Shown here: one piece after another, positions 8,381-16,659 of the stretch | Numbering within the stretch: position 1 is the stretch's first letter | How the letters are laid out: each line of letters begins with the position of its first letter | NCBI RefSeq assembly: GCF_900099805.1 | Contig: NZ_FNDR01000002.1 | Span: 655,243 to 719,242 of the forward strand | DNA from: Variovorax sp. OV700 | GTDB taxonomy: Bacteria > Pseudomonadota > Gammaproteobacteria > Burkholderiales > Burkholderiaceae_C | Length of the DNA stretch: 64,000 bases | Reading direction: 5' to 3' | Notes under the pieces: generated by a model | Told to the model about the DNA's origin: nothing | The model's database searches: none | What the model saw: the letters and a program-made list of their open reading frames with translations, nothing else | Made by a program: the position numbers and the translations under genes

Positions 8381-9373
8381 TCATTGCGGCTGGAATCCAA
8401 TCTGTTTGACGACTTGCCCCCAGTTGTCCGTCGCGCGCTGCATGTTGCGTCGCACCGCCTCTGGGCCGGCATAATCCGGCTGCATGCCTAGTGCTTGCAG
8501 TTGCTCGCGCAATGCGGGACCGGCGAGAACCGCACGCAAGGCATCGCTGTAGCGCTCGACCACCTTGGCGCTGGTGCCGGCCCGCGCAAAAAGGACAAGG
8601 AAGTTGGACTGGTCCAAACCCTGGACGCCCTGCTCCGCGAATGTTGGCACTTCGGGCAGCAGCGGCGAACGCTGTGTGCCCGAGACGGCCAGCACACGAA
8701 TCTTGCCCGCCTTTTGATATTGCAATAGCTCGCTCAGAGCTGTAATGCCGGCTGGCAATTGTCCGCTAACCAAATCCGCAGCCAGCGGCGCACCGCCGCG
8801 GTACGCAACGGCTTTGGCATCGATGCTCAACTGGCCAGACAGCAGACTGACTGCAAATTCCGGAATGCTGGCTGGTGCAGGCACACCTACATTGGCTTTG
8901 CTGGGGTTGCGCTTGGCCCATGCCGCGAATTCATCCAGCCGCATCGACTGCGTGGAGGGGTGCACGGCCAGACCCATTGCGATCTGCGCGACATTGCCTA
9001 TCGGTACAAAGTCGCTCGAAGGCTCGAAACCCGGCGCTTTCGTCGTCAGTAGCGCCGTGACTACGGTGTGGTCGTTGGATAGAAAAACGGTTTGTCCATC
9101 GGCCGCAGCGTGTTTGAGCGCCGCGGCCGCAATCAGGCCGCCGGCTCCCGTGCGGTTATCCACCACGAATGGTTGCCCGAGTTTTTGCCCGAGCGCTTCT
9201 GCCAGAAGGCGAGCTACCACGTCGACACCGCCGCCTGCCGGAAATCCGACGAGGATCCGAACCGGTGGCGCCGACGACTGTGCCAGGGCCGAATGCGCGG
9301 CACTCAGCCCCAAAGCGAGCACCAACGCCTTGAGGCCTTTGGCCATCAGTGAACGTATCGGAATTCTTCGCAT
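8381..9373 (-). CDS. Bug/TctC-family periplasmic solute receptor
   Basis: This is a tripartite tricarboxylate receptor of 330 residues. The signal peptide contains LVLALGLSAAHSALAQ and is probably cleaved after ALA. The fold motifs are VRILVGFPAGGGVDVVARLL near the start, then FVVDNRTGAGG and LPEVPTFAEQG. Such receptors bind small carboxylates or amides in the periplasm and often lack their own TctAB membrane partners, which are absent here as well. AGGAG precedes ATG 9373. A LysR gene is divergent at 9547 and a ruined DUF2817 gene follows. The typical arrangement suggests LysR control of receptor plus hydrolase. The ligand is unknown. Confidence 0.9.
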   Translation of the reverse strand: MRRIPIRSLMAKGLKALVLALGLSAAHSALAQSSAPPVRILVGFPAGGGVDVVARLLAEALGQKLGQPFVVDNRTGAGGLIAAAALKHAAADGQTVFLSNDHTVVTALLTTKAPGFEPSSDFVPIGNVAQIAMGLAVHPSTQSMRLDEFAAWAKRNPSKANVGVPAPASIPEFAVSLLSGQLSIDAKAVAYRGGAPLAADLVSGQLPAGITALSELLQYQKAGKIRVLAVSGTQRSPLLPEVPTFAEQGVQGLDQSNFLVLFARAGTSAKVVERYSDALRAVLAGPALREQLQALGMQPDYAGPEAVRRNMQRATDNWGQVVKQIGFQPQ

Positions 9374-9546
9374 GAGATGTCTCCTAAATTTACTAAAGGT
9401 TTCTTGGTTGCTTGCCGGCTGAATGTAGAAACACCGAGAGAAAACGAAAAGACAAGATTTCTTCTCTGGTGATTAAGATTCCTTTTCTCCGCTCCAGAGC
9501 GTTGGCCGTTTCAAGGAAGCATCTGCCGCGACAATCCGACCCTGTT

Positions 9547-10440
9547 ATGAAGCTGAACCAACTCCATGTTTTCAAGGTTGTGGCCGAATGCGGCAGCATC
9601 CGTGCTGCCGCTCGGCGACTTGGGGTTACACAACCCGCAGTGACCTACGTCGTACGTGAACTCGAACGCTCTTTGGGCGCGGAGCTGCTGCTTCGCGACA
9701 GTAAGGGAGCAACGTTGACCGCGCTCGGAGTGGCGCTGCACCAGCGCGCTGTGCTGTTGCTTTCAGAAATGCGACGCGCCGAGGATGAACTGGTGCAATT
9801 GAGGGACGGCACGGGCGGCAGTCTCTGCATCGCGTTCAGTTCGGGGGCCGCTATGAGGGTCCTAGTGCCAACATTGAACAGCTTCCGAAAACTGCGCCCC
9901 GGGGTCCAAATCGAGCTGCATGAGATCACCCTGATTGATCCCCGGATGCACTGGCAGAGCGGGCGCTTCGACTTTGCCGTGATCAGTGAGTTGGATGAGC
10001 CGATTGCAGACGGCATGGAACGCCAAGTGCTGTTTACGTCGCCGATGGTCGTGACTGCGCGAGAGGGGCATCCTTTGGCCAATGCCCGATCATTGCGCGA
10101 TCTACGATCAAGCCTGTGGCTATTGCCCGGCCATGGCTTGCGGGTAATGACCGGTTTAATGCAGGGCTTGGGGGTGCCACCGCCCAATGACGTGCTACTG
10201 TGCCAATCGTTGCAGTTCGTTCTGTCTATCCTGAGAGGCACGGACGCGCTTACCCTCTTTTCGAGCACGCTGCACGAAGACCCGCTCGTTTCGGGTGGGC
10301 TGGTTCGTCTCAAGGTCAGGGAAGCGTTGCCGCGTTTGCGTCTGTCCCTTGTAGCGCGCAACGTTGGATTACTGACTCCCGCTGCGCGCCTGTTTGTTCA
10401 ATGCTTGACCGACGAGACAAAGAAGTCGTCCGAAAAGTGA
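9547..10440 (+). CDS. LysR-family transcriptional regulator
   Basis: This is a 297-residue LysR regulator. The N-terminal winged helix is clear (MKLNQLHVFKVVAECGSIRA, ARRLGVTQPAVTYVVRELER), and the effector domain begins near residue 90 (SLCIAFSSGAAMRVLVPTL). The frame is open upstream, but ATG 9547 is the family-typical start. It is divergent from the Bug receptor gene at 9373, with a 173 bp shared region that should hold the binding site. I could not fix a T-N11-A box there with confidence. The likely role is to sense the receptor's substrate or a breakdown product of it. Confidence 0.88.
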   Translation: MKLNQLHVFKVVAECGSIRAAARRLGVTQPAVTYVVRELERSLGAELLLRDSKGATLTALGVALHQRAVLLLSEMRRAEDELVQLRDGTGGSLCIAFSSGAAMRVLVPTLNSFRKLRPGVQIELHEITLIDPRMHWQSGRFDFAVISELDEPIADGMERQVLFTSPMVVTAREGHPLANARSLRDLRSSLWLLPGHGLRVMTGLMQGLGVPPPNDVLLCQSLQFVLSILRGTDALTLFSSTLHEDPLVSGGLVRLKVREALPRLRLSLVARNVGLLTPAARLFVQCLTDETKKSSEK

Positions 10441-10466
10441 GCGCAGTCGACCCCGCTTTACCCAAA

Positions 10467-10835
10467 TGTTAGCGCCGATGTAAAACTAGACACTGCGCCG
10501 AATTAAAAGTGACCCACCATGGCAGCCTTTGTGAGGCTGCTGATGTTGACTCAGGAGCAAGCATTGGAGATACAAGTGATGGCCCGAAGGGGCGAGAGTG
10601 TCGGAGCGATCGCGAAGCAGTTGGATTGCTCGCGCAATACGGTGCGCAGGACCTGCGAGACGAGGCCGCGCAGCGGTACGGGCCGCGTGACCCGCGTGCA
10701 TGCAAGCTCGACGACTACAAGACCTATCTGCATGAACGTATCGGGCAAGCCAGGCCCAGATGGATTCCGGCCACCGTGCTGCTGCGTGAGATCCAGGAAC
10801 GCGGCTACACAGGCGGCATCAGCCAACTCAAGGAT
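10467..10835 (+). pseudogene. istA: IS21-family left end with 5' part of istA (frameshifted)
   Basis: TGTTAGCGCCGATGTAAAAC at 10467 has the TG-start layout of IS21-type ends. ATG 10543 opens IstA (MLTQEQALEIQVMARRGESV, IAKQLDCSRNTVRR). At about 10651 the frame slips and continues as LRDEAAQRYGPRDP and ARPRWIPATVLLREIQERGY, ending at SQLKD (10835). There aminotransferase sequence on the other strand begins at once. The catalytic domain and istB are missing. This element type differs from the IstA piece at 6.4-6.5 kb, so at least two IS21-type insertions have occurred here. Confidence 0.8.
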
Positions 10836-11099
10836 ACCTTGCTCAACCATGTCGAAATGGAACAAGTCGCGCAGCGGGAAATTGCTTCCAGTCAATTCGC
10901 GGATACTGCGAACCGGTCCCTCGCACATGTGCACGTTCATCATCGAACCGATACCCGTGAACTGCATCGGGAAACCTGCTTTGGTAGCGATCTCATTCAA
11001 CTGCGCTCTGAGACCTTCTCCGCGCGCGGTCAGTGCGGTCGCAGCCTCAGGTGTAAATAGCCGTGATAGACCAGCCACACCCGCCGACATCGACTTCGG
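10836..11099 (-). pseudogene. C-terminal fragment of a class-III aminotransferase (paralogue of 2614-3945)
   Basis: The minus-strand frame from about 11099 encodes KSMSAGVAGLSRLFTPEAAT, GEGLRAQLNEIATKAG, PMQFTGIGSMMNVHM and LRDLFHFDMVEQGIL. It parallels the intact aminotransferase, where the matching parts are CSMAAGVAAMTEVF, VPLQFTGLGSIMAPHF and HMEMLMRGVL. It lacks the PLP-binding half and the last 40-odd residues. It stops at the istA junction at 10835, and on the other side it abuts an amidase fragment on the opposite strand with no gap. It is therefore a dead piece left by rearrangement. Confidence 0.8.
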
Positions 11100-11364
11100 G
11101 ACTCGGGTAGGAACAGAGGCGGCTCAACTGGATACGGGCCTGATCTTGAAGATTGAAAAAGCAGCTCGCGATCTTGGACTTGCCATCCTGAACATGCCTA
11201 CGGTGGGTCACGACGCGGCATTGTTTGCGCGCGCAGGCGTGCCCGCGGGAATGGTCCTCATCCGCAACCAAAACGGGAACCACAAGGTGAATGAAGCCAT
11301 GGAAATCAGGGATTTTCTCGATGGAGTCAAGGTGCTGGCCCGGTGCGCGCTGGAGCCCGTCTAG
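11100..11364 (+). pseudogene. C-terminal fragment of a carbamoylase-type amidase (paralogue of 1276-2568)
   Basis: The frame reads KIEKAARDLGLAILNMPTVG, HDAALFARAGVPAGMVLIRN, NHKVNEAMEIRDF and stops at TAG 11362-11364. It matches the last 80 or so residues of the intact amidase (MPTVGHDAAIFEKNGVP, ILIRNENGSHNADEAMEIED) and keeps its C-terminal metal-binding His, but the catalytic start is missing. It sits 56 bp before a Bug receptor, suggesting that the lost gene was once in an operon with that receptor. Confidence 0.82.
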
Positions 11365-11420
11365 TAGTCCTTCGCAGTTCGATTCAGTTTTCCGATTTCA
11401 TTTTTATAGGAGATGCCATC

Positions 11421-12407
11421 ATGAAAAATCTCTGGCGCTTCCCGCCTCTTCGCCGCGCGTTGCTCAGTCTCAGTGCTGTTGCAGCGTGCGCTGCAACACC
11501 GGCATTCGCTGACTATCCAGAGCGCCCTGTTCGTGTTCTGGTGGGGTTCGCGGCGGGCGGTACTACAGATATTGCGGCGCGCATCATTGCAGCTGAGTTG
11601 AGCAAGAGCCTAGGTCAAACGTTCATCGTGGAAAACAAGCCAGGTGCGAGCAGCAACCTCGCTACGGCTCAAACCCGCAGCGCGACGCCCGATGGCTATA
11701 CCCTACTGGTCTTTGCGGTGACCTCGGCGATCAACCAGACTTTGTTCCAGAACCTCAAGTTTGACATTACGACCGACTTCGAGCCCGTTGCCAACTTCTT
11801 TCTCTCGCCTAACCTGCTAGTGGTCAACCCATCACTCCCCATTAAAAATCTGAAAGAGCTGGTGGACTATGCCAAGAAGAATCCAGGCAAGCTGGCATTT
11901 GCGTCCGCTGGAACTGGTGGTTCAACGCACATGGCAGGCGAGCTTTTCAAGATTCAGGCGGGCATCGACATGCTCCACGTTCCTTACAAGGGGAGTGCTC
12001 CCGCTCTTCAAGATCTGATTGCCGGTCAAGTGCAGTTGAGCTTCGACAACCTGCCTTCCGCGCTGCCCCATGCCCGTGGCGGCAAGCTGAGAGCGCTTGC
12101 AGTGACAAGCCGCGAAAGATCACCAAGCGCTCCCGACATTCCGACGGTGGCGGAGGCTGGCTACCCTGACTACGCCGTCTCGGCATGGTTCGGGATGCTA
12201 GCTCCCAAAGGCACCCCCTCTGACGTCGTTATGAAGCTCAACACCGCGGTCAACAAAGCGCTTACAGACCCATCAGTTCGCCAGAAGTTGGATCAGATGG
12301 GTGCCGTCCCCGCGCCGATGACGCCAGCCGAATTTGGCCGCTTCGTCAAAAGCGAAACAGAGATGTGGGGCAAGGTTGTGCGCGCATCAGGGGCGACTAG
12401 CGAATGA
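11421..12407 (+). CDS. Bug/TctC-family periplasmic solute receptor
   Basis: This is a tripartite tricarboxylate receptor of 328 residues. AGGAG at 11408-11412 fixes ATG 11421, although the frame is open further up. The signal peptide has the core LLSLSAVAACAATPAFA. The fold markers are RVLVGFAAGGTTDIAARII, FIVENKPGASSNLA, GGSTHMAGELFK and APDIPTVAEAGYPDYAV. No TctAB membrane genes are near. The upstream amidase relic suggests that the ligand is, or was, a ureido- or carbamoyl-type compound (inference). Confidence 0.9.
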   Translation: MKNLWRFPPLRRALLSLSAVAACAATPAFADYPERPVRVLVGFAAGGTTDIAARIIAAELSKSLGQTFIVENKPGASSNLATAQTRSATPDGYTLLVFAVTSAINQTLFQNLKFDITTDFEPVANFFLSPNLLVVNPSLPIKNLKELVDYAKKNPGKLAFASAGTGGSTHMAGELFKIQAGIDMLHVPYKGSAPALQDLIAGQVQLSFDNLPSALPHARGGKLRALAVTSRERSPSAPDIPTVAEAGYPDYAVSAWFGMLAPKGTPSDVVMKLNTAVNKALTDPSVRQKLDQMGAVPAPMTPAEFGRFVKSETEMWGKVVRASGATSE

Positions 12408-12675
12408 GTTTGCTCGCTCCGGGTTGTTGAACAACATCATTCAACCTCGCAAGCCTAGGGCGCGTGACGATGCGACCACCGTCGCTGCGTAGAAAGCGTA
12501 TCGGGGTCCGCCGCTTAATCGTTTCGTTGTCGATTTCCATCCAGAAGTGACCAGTTGAGGGTGCGGATAAAAACTTGGACTGCTTTTATGTCGTGAGTCC
12601 GAGACTCTCTCGGTATCCGCGGAGTTGAGAGAGGCAAGGACTCAGCTAAGTGCCTTCTGAACTGTGAAGAGCACT
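12408..12675. other. Intergenic stretch with no supported gene
   Basis: No reading frame here resembles a known protein, and no clear terminator hairpin was found after the Bug receptor. The stretch ends at the left end of an IS3-type element at 12676 and probably holds worn flanking sequence. Confidence 0.5.
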
Positions 12676-12810
12676 TGACCTGCCCCCTCCCAGCCGTACC
12701 AGCGTAATGGCAGCGAAGTCCGTCAACTTGGAGAATGACGGACATGAGAAAGAGCAGATACACCGAGGAGCAGATCATCGGTTTCATCAAGCAAGCCGAG
12801 TCGGGCTTGC
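12676..12810 (+). mobile_element. IS3-family (IS407-type) left end with orfA start, interrupted
   Basis: TGACCTGCCCCCTCC at 12676-12690 is the same end sequence found, inverted, at 7571-7589. ATG 12744 starts an orfA reading MRKSRYTEEQIIGFIKQAES, typical of the IS407-type orfA. After codon 21 the frame runs into the inverted repeat of another IS at 12811, so this orfA was cut by that insertion or by a later recombination. Confidence 0.82.
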
Positions 12811-12836
12811 TGAATCGCCCCGGCTTTCATGGAGGC
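12811..12836 (+). repeat. IS3-family left terminal inverted repeat
   Basis: 26 bp starting TGAATCGCCCCGGCTTTC. It is the exact reverse complement of 14106-14131. Confidence 0.93.
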
Positions 12837-12860
12837 TCAACACTCTGAGAGGATTGAGCC

Positions 12861-13184
12861 ATGAAGAAGTCGAACAAGTTCTCACCCGAGGTGCGTGAGC
12901 GCGCGGTGAGGATGGTGCAGGAGCACCGTGGGGAGTACCCATCGCTATGGGCGGCGATCGAATCGATTGCACCGAAGATCGGCTGCGTGCCGCAGTCGCT
13001 GAACGAATGGGTCAAGCGCGACGAAATCGACAACGGCGTGCGTGAAGGCGTCACGGCCAGCGAGGCCCAGCGGATGAAGGAGCTCGAGCGCGAGGTCAAG
13101 GAGCTGCGCCGGGCCAACGAGATCCTGAAGCTGGCGAGCGCGTTTTTCGCCCAGGCGGAGCTCGACCGCCGGCTGAAGTCCTGA
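12861..13184 (+). CDS. IS3-family transposase OrfA
   Basis: This is a 107-residue DNA-binding subunit. It has an N-terminal helix-turn-helix ([34 protein letters not shown]) and a C-terminal leucine-zipper-like coiled coil ([20 protein letters not shown]). The last part ([13 protein letters not shown]) is the usual site before the switch to orfB. In IS3 elements the active transposase is an OrfAB fusion made by -1 frameshifting. Here orfB is in the -1 frame and overlaps the end of orfA, as expected. I did not find a textbook slippery heptamer. The run around GTTTTTCG at 13141-13148 is the best candidate. Confidence 0.92.
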   Translation: MKKSNKFSPEVRERAVRMVQEHRGEYPSLWAAIESIAPKIGCVPQSLNEWVKRDEIDNGVREGVTASEAQRMKELEREVKELRRANEILKLASAFFAQAELDRRLKS

Positions 13185-14092
13185 GGGATTTCATCGACAA
13201 GCATCGCGCCACCTTCGGGGTCGAGCCGATCTGCAAGGTCTTGCAGGTCGCCCCGTCGGGCTATCGGCGGCACGCAGCGCTGCTGCGCGAGCCGCACAAG
13301 CGCTGCGCCAGGGCGCAACGCGACGATGCCCTCATGTCAGCGATTCAGCGCGTGTGGCAGGCCAACATGCAGGTCTATGGCGCCGACAAGGTCTGGAGGC
13401 AACTGGCACGCGAAGGCACGGCGGTGGCGCGTTGCACGGTCGAGCGGCTGATGCGGCGCCTGGGGCTGCGAGGCGTGATGCGAGGCAAGGTGGTGAAGAC
13501 CACGATCAGCGATGCCAGAGCCCCATGCCCGCTGGACCGGGTCAACCGGCAGTTCCGCGCGCAGCGCCCTAACCAACTGTGGGTCTCGGACTTCACGTAC
13601 GTGTCGACTTGGCAGGGCTGGCTCTACGTCGCCTTCGTGATCGACGTTTATGCCCGGCGCATCGTGGGCTGGCGGGTCAGCAGCTCGATGCGCACGGACT
13701 TCGTGCTCGATGCCTTGGAGCAAGCGCTGTACGACCGTCGACCCGAGCGCGATGGCAGCTTGATTTGTCACTCGGATCGCGGCTCGCAATACGTCAGCAT
13801 CCGGTACACCGAACGACTGGGCGAGGCTGGCATTGAGCCATCGGTGGGCAGCAAGGGCGACTCCTATGACAACGCCCTGGCCGAGACGATCAACGGCCTC
13901 TACAAGGCCGAGTTGATCCATCGTCGAGCACCCTGGAAGACCAAGGAGGCGGTGGAGTTCGCGACGCTCGAATGGGTGTCCTGGTTCAACCACCATCGCC
14001 TGCTCGAACCCATCGGCTACATCCCGCCTGCAGAAGCTGAGGCAAACTATTACCGGCAACTCGCCAGTCAGACCGCCACTGCGGCGGCATAA
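13181..14092 (+). CDS. IS3-family transposase OrfB (DDE catalytic domain)
   Basis: This is the catalytic half of the transposase. The triad is visible as VSDFTYV (first Asp), CHSDRGSQY (second Asp) and [13 protein letters not shown] (Glu), with the usual spacing of 35 residues between the last two. An N-terminal HTH_21-like region precedes it ([18 protein letters not shown]). The coordinates give the open frame that joins orfA by a -1 shift. TTG 13241 is the only nearby independent start. No stop or frameshift interrupts it, so the element appears capable of transposition. Confidence 0.92.
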   Translation: MRDFIDKHRATFGVEPICKVLQVAPSGYRRHAALLREPHKRCARAQRDDALMSAIQRVWQANMQVYGADKVWRQLAREGTAVARCTVERLMRRLGLRGVMRGKVVKTTISDARAPCPLDRVNRQFRAQRPNQLWVSDFTYVSTWQGWLYVAFVIDVYARRIVGWRVSSSMRTDFVLDALEQALYDRRPERDGSLICHSDRGSQYVSIRYTERLGEAGIEPSVGSKGDSYDNALAETINGLYKAELIHRRAPWKTKEAVEFATLEWVSWFNHHRLLEPIGYIPPAEAEANYYRQLASQTATAAA

Positions 14093-14105
14093 CTTAAACC
14101 AACCG

Positions 14106-14131
14106 GCCTCCATGAAAGCCGGGGCGATTCA
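14106..14131 (-). repeat. IS3-family right terminal inverted repeat
   Basis: 26 bp, the exact reverse complement of the left end at 12811-12836. It lies 13 bp after the orfB stop. Confidence 0.93.
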
Positions 14132-14168
14132 ATCTTCATATTGGAGTTCCACGCGAGTCAGATCAGAC

Positions 14169-14942
14169 TCAGTTGGTGAACTTGCTGACCTGGTAGCCGT
14201 CAAAGGTTGGGTCGGACGAATTGGAGTGACCTAAATAGGCGCGAACCATGCGATCGCTCTGCGCCGCAGATTTCCAGTCGGCGCCATCCAGTTCGTCCAC
14301 GACACGGCCCATGGACATCACGTAGGCGCGGTCGGCGATGGCCGCGGCAATGCGCACGTTCTGCTCGATCAACAGCAGCGCGACACGCCTTTCGCGCAGC
14401 TTCTCGAAGACCACCTGAATGTCTTTGAACACTTTGGGTGCCAGGCCTGTGGAAGGCTCGTCCATGATGAGGAGGTCGGGCTGCAGCAGAAGTGCCCGGG
14501 CGACGGCCACCATCTGCTGCTGCCCGCCGCTAAGGAGCTGCACGCGTTGGTGCCATTTCTCGCCCAGGATCGGGAACAGGGCCACCACTTCGTCCATGCC
14601 GAATCGATGGTGTTCCGCGCGCGTGCGCCGGCCATGCCGTTCAGCCAGCAGCAGGTTCTCGTGCACATTCAGCTCGCCGAACAGGTGCCGGTTCTCGAGC
14701 ACCACCGCGATCCCACAAGACGGGCGTGCCTGGGGGGAGGCCTGAGTCAGGTCGAGCCCATCCTTGGCAAGTCGGCCGCCAACGACTGGAACGAGGCCAC
14801 ACAACGCCTTGACCAGAGTTGTCTTGCCGGCTCCGTTGGGCCCGACCACAGCGACCGCCTCACGGCTGGCCACATGAAGAGAGAGCGAATGCAGGATGGT
14901 GAGCGGTCCATACCCGGCTTTGAGCGCATCGATTTTCAACAT
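14169..14942 (-). CDS. livF: Branched-chain-type ABC transporter ATPase LivF
   Basis: This is an ATP-binding subunit of a Liv/HAAT-family importer. It has Walker A GPNGAGKTT, signature LSGGQQQMVAVAR, Walker B LLIMDEPSTG and H-loop LLIEQNVRIA. ATG 14942 (MLKIDALKAGYG) is chosen over an upstream in-frame start because it lies 1 bp after the livG stop. It is the last gene of the minus-strand operon that starts at 24278. Its tail after RAYLGHS (SSDPTFDGYQVSKF) is longer than usual and ends 37 bp from an IS, so the 3' end may have been altered. Confidence 0.9.
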   Translation of the reverse strand: MLKIDALKAGYGPLTILHSLSLHVASREAVAVVGPNGAGKTTLVKALCGLVPVVGGRLAKDGLDLTQASPQARPSCGIAVVLENRHLFGELNVHENLLLAERHGRRTRAEHHRFGMDEVVALFPILGEKWHQRVQLLSGGQQQMVAVARALLLQPDLLIMDEPSTGLAPKVFKDIQVVFEKLRERRVALLLIEQNVRIAAAIADRAYVMSMGRVVDELDGADWKSAAQSDRMVRAYLGHSNSSDPTFDGYQVSKFTN

Positions 14943-14943
14943 G

Positions 14944-15705
14944 TCAGACGCCCAGATAGATGTCGCGCACGCGTGGGTCACTCTGGAGCGTTGCCATGCC
15001 GCCGCTGACGAGCAGCTCCCCGTTGTAGAGAAGATGCACGACGTCCACGTCGGCCATCAGTTCCATGTCGTGCGATACGAGAAGGATCGAGATTCCATCG
15101 GCGCGCAGCCGATTGATCCACTGCCGCAACGTCCTGACTTCGGCGTCGTTCAGGCCCGAAGACGGCTCATCGAGCATCAGCAGGCGTGGTCTGCCGATCA
15201 CGGCTCGGGCGATCTCCAGTACCCGTCTCTGGCCGGCCGGCAGTGTGGATGTGGGTTCCCCTCGCAGCTTCCACAAGTCGAAACGGGCGCACACTTCATC
15301 AGCAGCCTGCTCCATGCTGCGCCGCGTCTTGCGCGCTTCGGGAAGGCCGAACATCTCGCTCAGCATTCCGGCGCCGGGCACCTTCGCGCAGCCAGCCATG
15401 ATGTTCTCGTGGACAGTCATGGATTCGAAAACCCGCGGTGTCTGGAAGGTGCGCACCAGCCCGCAGCGGCTGCGGTCTTCCACGGCCATGCCGGCCATCG
15501 GTCGGCCGCCGAACGCAATGGCGCCAGCACATGGCTCGATGAAGCCCGAAATAAGATTGAACAACGTGGTCTTGCCAGATCCGTTCGGGCCTATCAGCCC
15601 CACGAGTCCGTTTTCTGGCACGTCGAACCTCACCCCGCTGAGCACCTTCACCGCACCGAAGCTGTGGCCCAGTCCCTCGACCTTCAGCAAAGTGGTATCA
15701 GGCAC
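14944..15705 (-). CDS. livG: Branched-chain-type ABC transporter ATPase LivG
   Basis: The second ATPase of the importer (253 residues). It has Walker A GPNGSGKTT, signature LPAGQRRVLEIAR, Walker B LLMLDEPSSGL and LLVSHDMELM. The LivG-type insert after Walker A and the FQTPRVFESMTVHENI segment separate it from LivF. It overlaps the livM 3' end by 8 bp and is followed by livF after 1 bp, so the subunits are translated together. The substrate is likely an aromatic or acyl acid, judging from the enzymes in the operon (inference). Confidence 0.9.
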   Translation of the reverse strand: MPDTTLLKVEGLGHSFGAVKVLSGVRFDVPENGLVGLIGPNGSGKTTLFNLISGFIEPCAGAIAFGGRPMAGMAVEDRSRCGLVRTFQTPRVFESMTVHENIMAGCAKVPGAGMLSEMFGLPEARKTRRSMEQAADEVCARFDLWKLRGEPTSTLPAGQRRVLEIARAVIGRPRLLMLDEPSSGLNDAEVRTLRQWINRLRADGISILLVSHDMELMADVDVVHLLYNGELLVSGGMATLQSDPRVRDIYLGV

Positions 15706-16654
15706 GCGACCTCCGCTTGACCCACATGGGGATCAGACCGCCCAGCCCCTGAGGAAGCAGCACAACCACGGCGATCATGACCAACCCGAAGAGCATTTGA
15801 TGGGCGTCACCCAACCGACTCAGGTAGTAAGGTGCGAAGCTCACAAATACCGCGCCTACCAGCATGCCGGCGGGCGAGCGCATACCTCCCAGCACCGGGA
15901 CCAGCAGGAAGAGCAATGACTTGGAGAGGCCAAAGCTGTCGACGCTGACAAAGCTGGCGTAATGCGCGAAGAGCGACCCGGCCAGGCTTCCCAGCAGTGC
16001 GCACAATACGAATACTGCGGTTCGCATGGCGCGCAGCGGCACACCCAGGCTGACAGCCGCGTCGCCACTGTCACGGCCGGCACGCAGCAACAGGCCCGCT
16101 CGCCCGCGAATCAGGTTGTTAGCCACCCAGGTGGCGACAAAAGCGGCGATCCAGACGACGTAGTAGAACGATTCCGCTGAATCCGTCGCGCGTCCGAACA
16201 GGGTGAGCTTCGGGATGCCGCCAATCCCAAGGCTGCCGCCCGTCAAGCCGTCCCATTCAAAGAACAAGGTGTATCCAATCACGCCAAGCGCCAGCGTGGC
16301 CAGGCCAAGGAAATAGCCTTGCAGGCGCAGGATGGTCCACCCGAGCGCCGCCGCTATGGCCATGGAAATACTTGCTCCAGCAGCAATGCCGCCCAGCGCC
16401 GGAACGCCTCGGGTGCTCAGCGCGGCGCTTGCATAAGCGCCGATGCCGAAGAACAGCGCCTGCCCCAGATTGACGATCCCGCACTGACCGAGTGCCAGGC
16501 CGACGCCGAGCCCGCCGATGTAGTAGAGGCCAGTCAACACCAGCAGATCGTTCAGCGCAGGCGCAAGCAGGATCGGCGCCGTGGCCCAGGCAAGCAAGAG
16601 CAGGCCCCACCACAAGATCCGTGCGCACAGGCCGCGAGTTCCCGTCTCGACCAT
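15698..16654 (-). CDS. livM: Branched-chain-type ABC transporter permease LivM
   Basis: An inner-membrane permease (318 residues) with about eight to ten hydrophobic segments. It has the LivM motifs YIGGLGVGLALGQCGIVNLG, LQGYFLGLATLALGV and GGSLGIGGIP. ATG 16654 is preferred because GGAGGG lies 7 bp upstream. A GTG at 16663 overlapping the livH stop is the alternative. Proper pairing with LivH (16660-17547) is kept. Confidence 0.88.
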   Translation of the reverse strand: MVETGTRGLCARILWWGLLLLAWATAPILLAPALNDLLVLTGLYYIGGLGVGLALGQCGIVNLGQALFFGIGAYASAALSTRGVPALGGIAAGASISMAIAAALGWTILRLQGYFLGLATLALGVIGYTLFFEWDGLTGGSLGIGGIPKLTLFGRATDSAESFYYVVWIAAFVATWVANNLIRGRAGLLLRAGRDSGDAAVSLGVPLRAMRTAVFVLCALLGSLAGSLFAHYASFVSVDSFGLSKSLLFLLVPVLGGMRSPAGMLVGAVFVSFAPYYLSRLGDAHQMLFGLVMIAVVVLLPQGLGGLIPMWVKRRSRA

Positions 16655-16659
16655 TCGCG

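Larger units (their letters stand above)
12811..14131 (+). mobile_element. Complete IS3-family insertion sequence, 1321 bp
   Basis: The element is bounded by perfect 26-bp inverted repeats at 12811-12836 and 14106-14131, each beginning TGAATCGCCCCGG when read inward. It carries orfA (12861-13184) and, in the -1 frame, orfB (13181-14092) with an intact DDE triad, so it may be active. Flanking bases (TGC before, ATC after) do not form a target duplication. The left flank is another IS and the right flank is the end of a liv operon, so its outer sequences were probably rearranged after insertion. Confidence 0.93.

Noticed and set aside
10509..11060. 183-codon plus-strand frame as a single gene
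   Set aside because: It is a mosaic: an IstA middle part in one frame, then antisense of the aminotransferase fragment.
14155..14171. Inverted repeat GAGTC-AGATCA-GACTC at the livF stop as a terminator
   Set aside because: The stem is only 5 bp, there is no T run, and it overlaps the stop codon.
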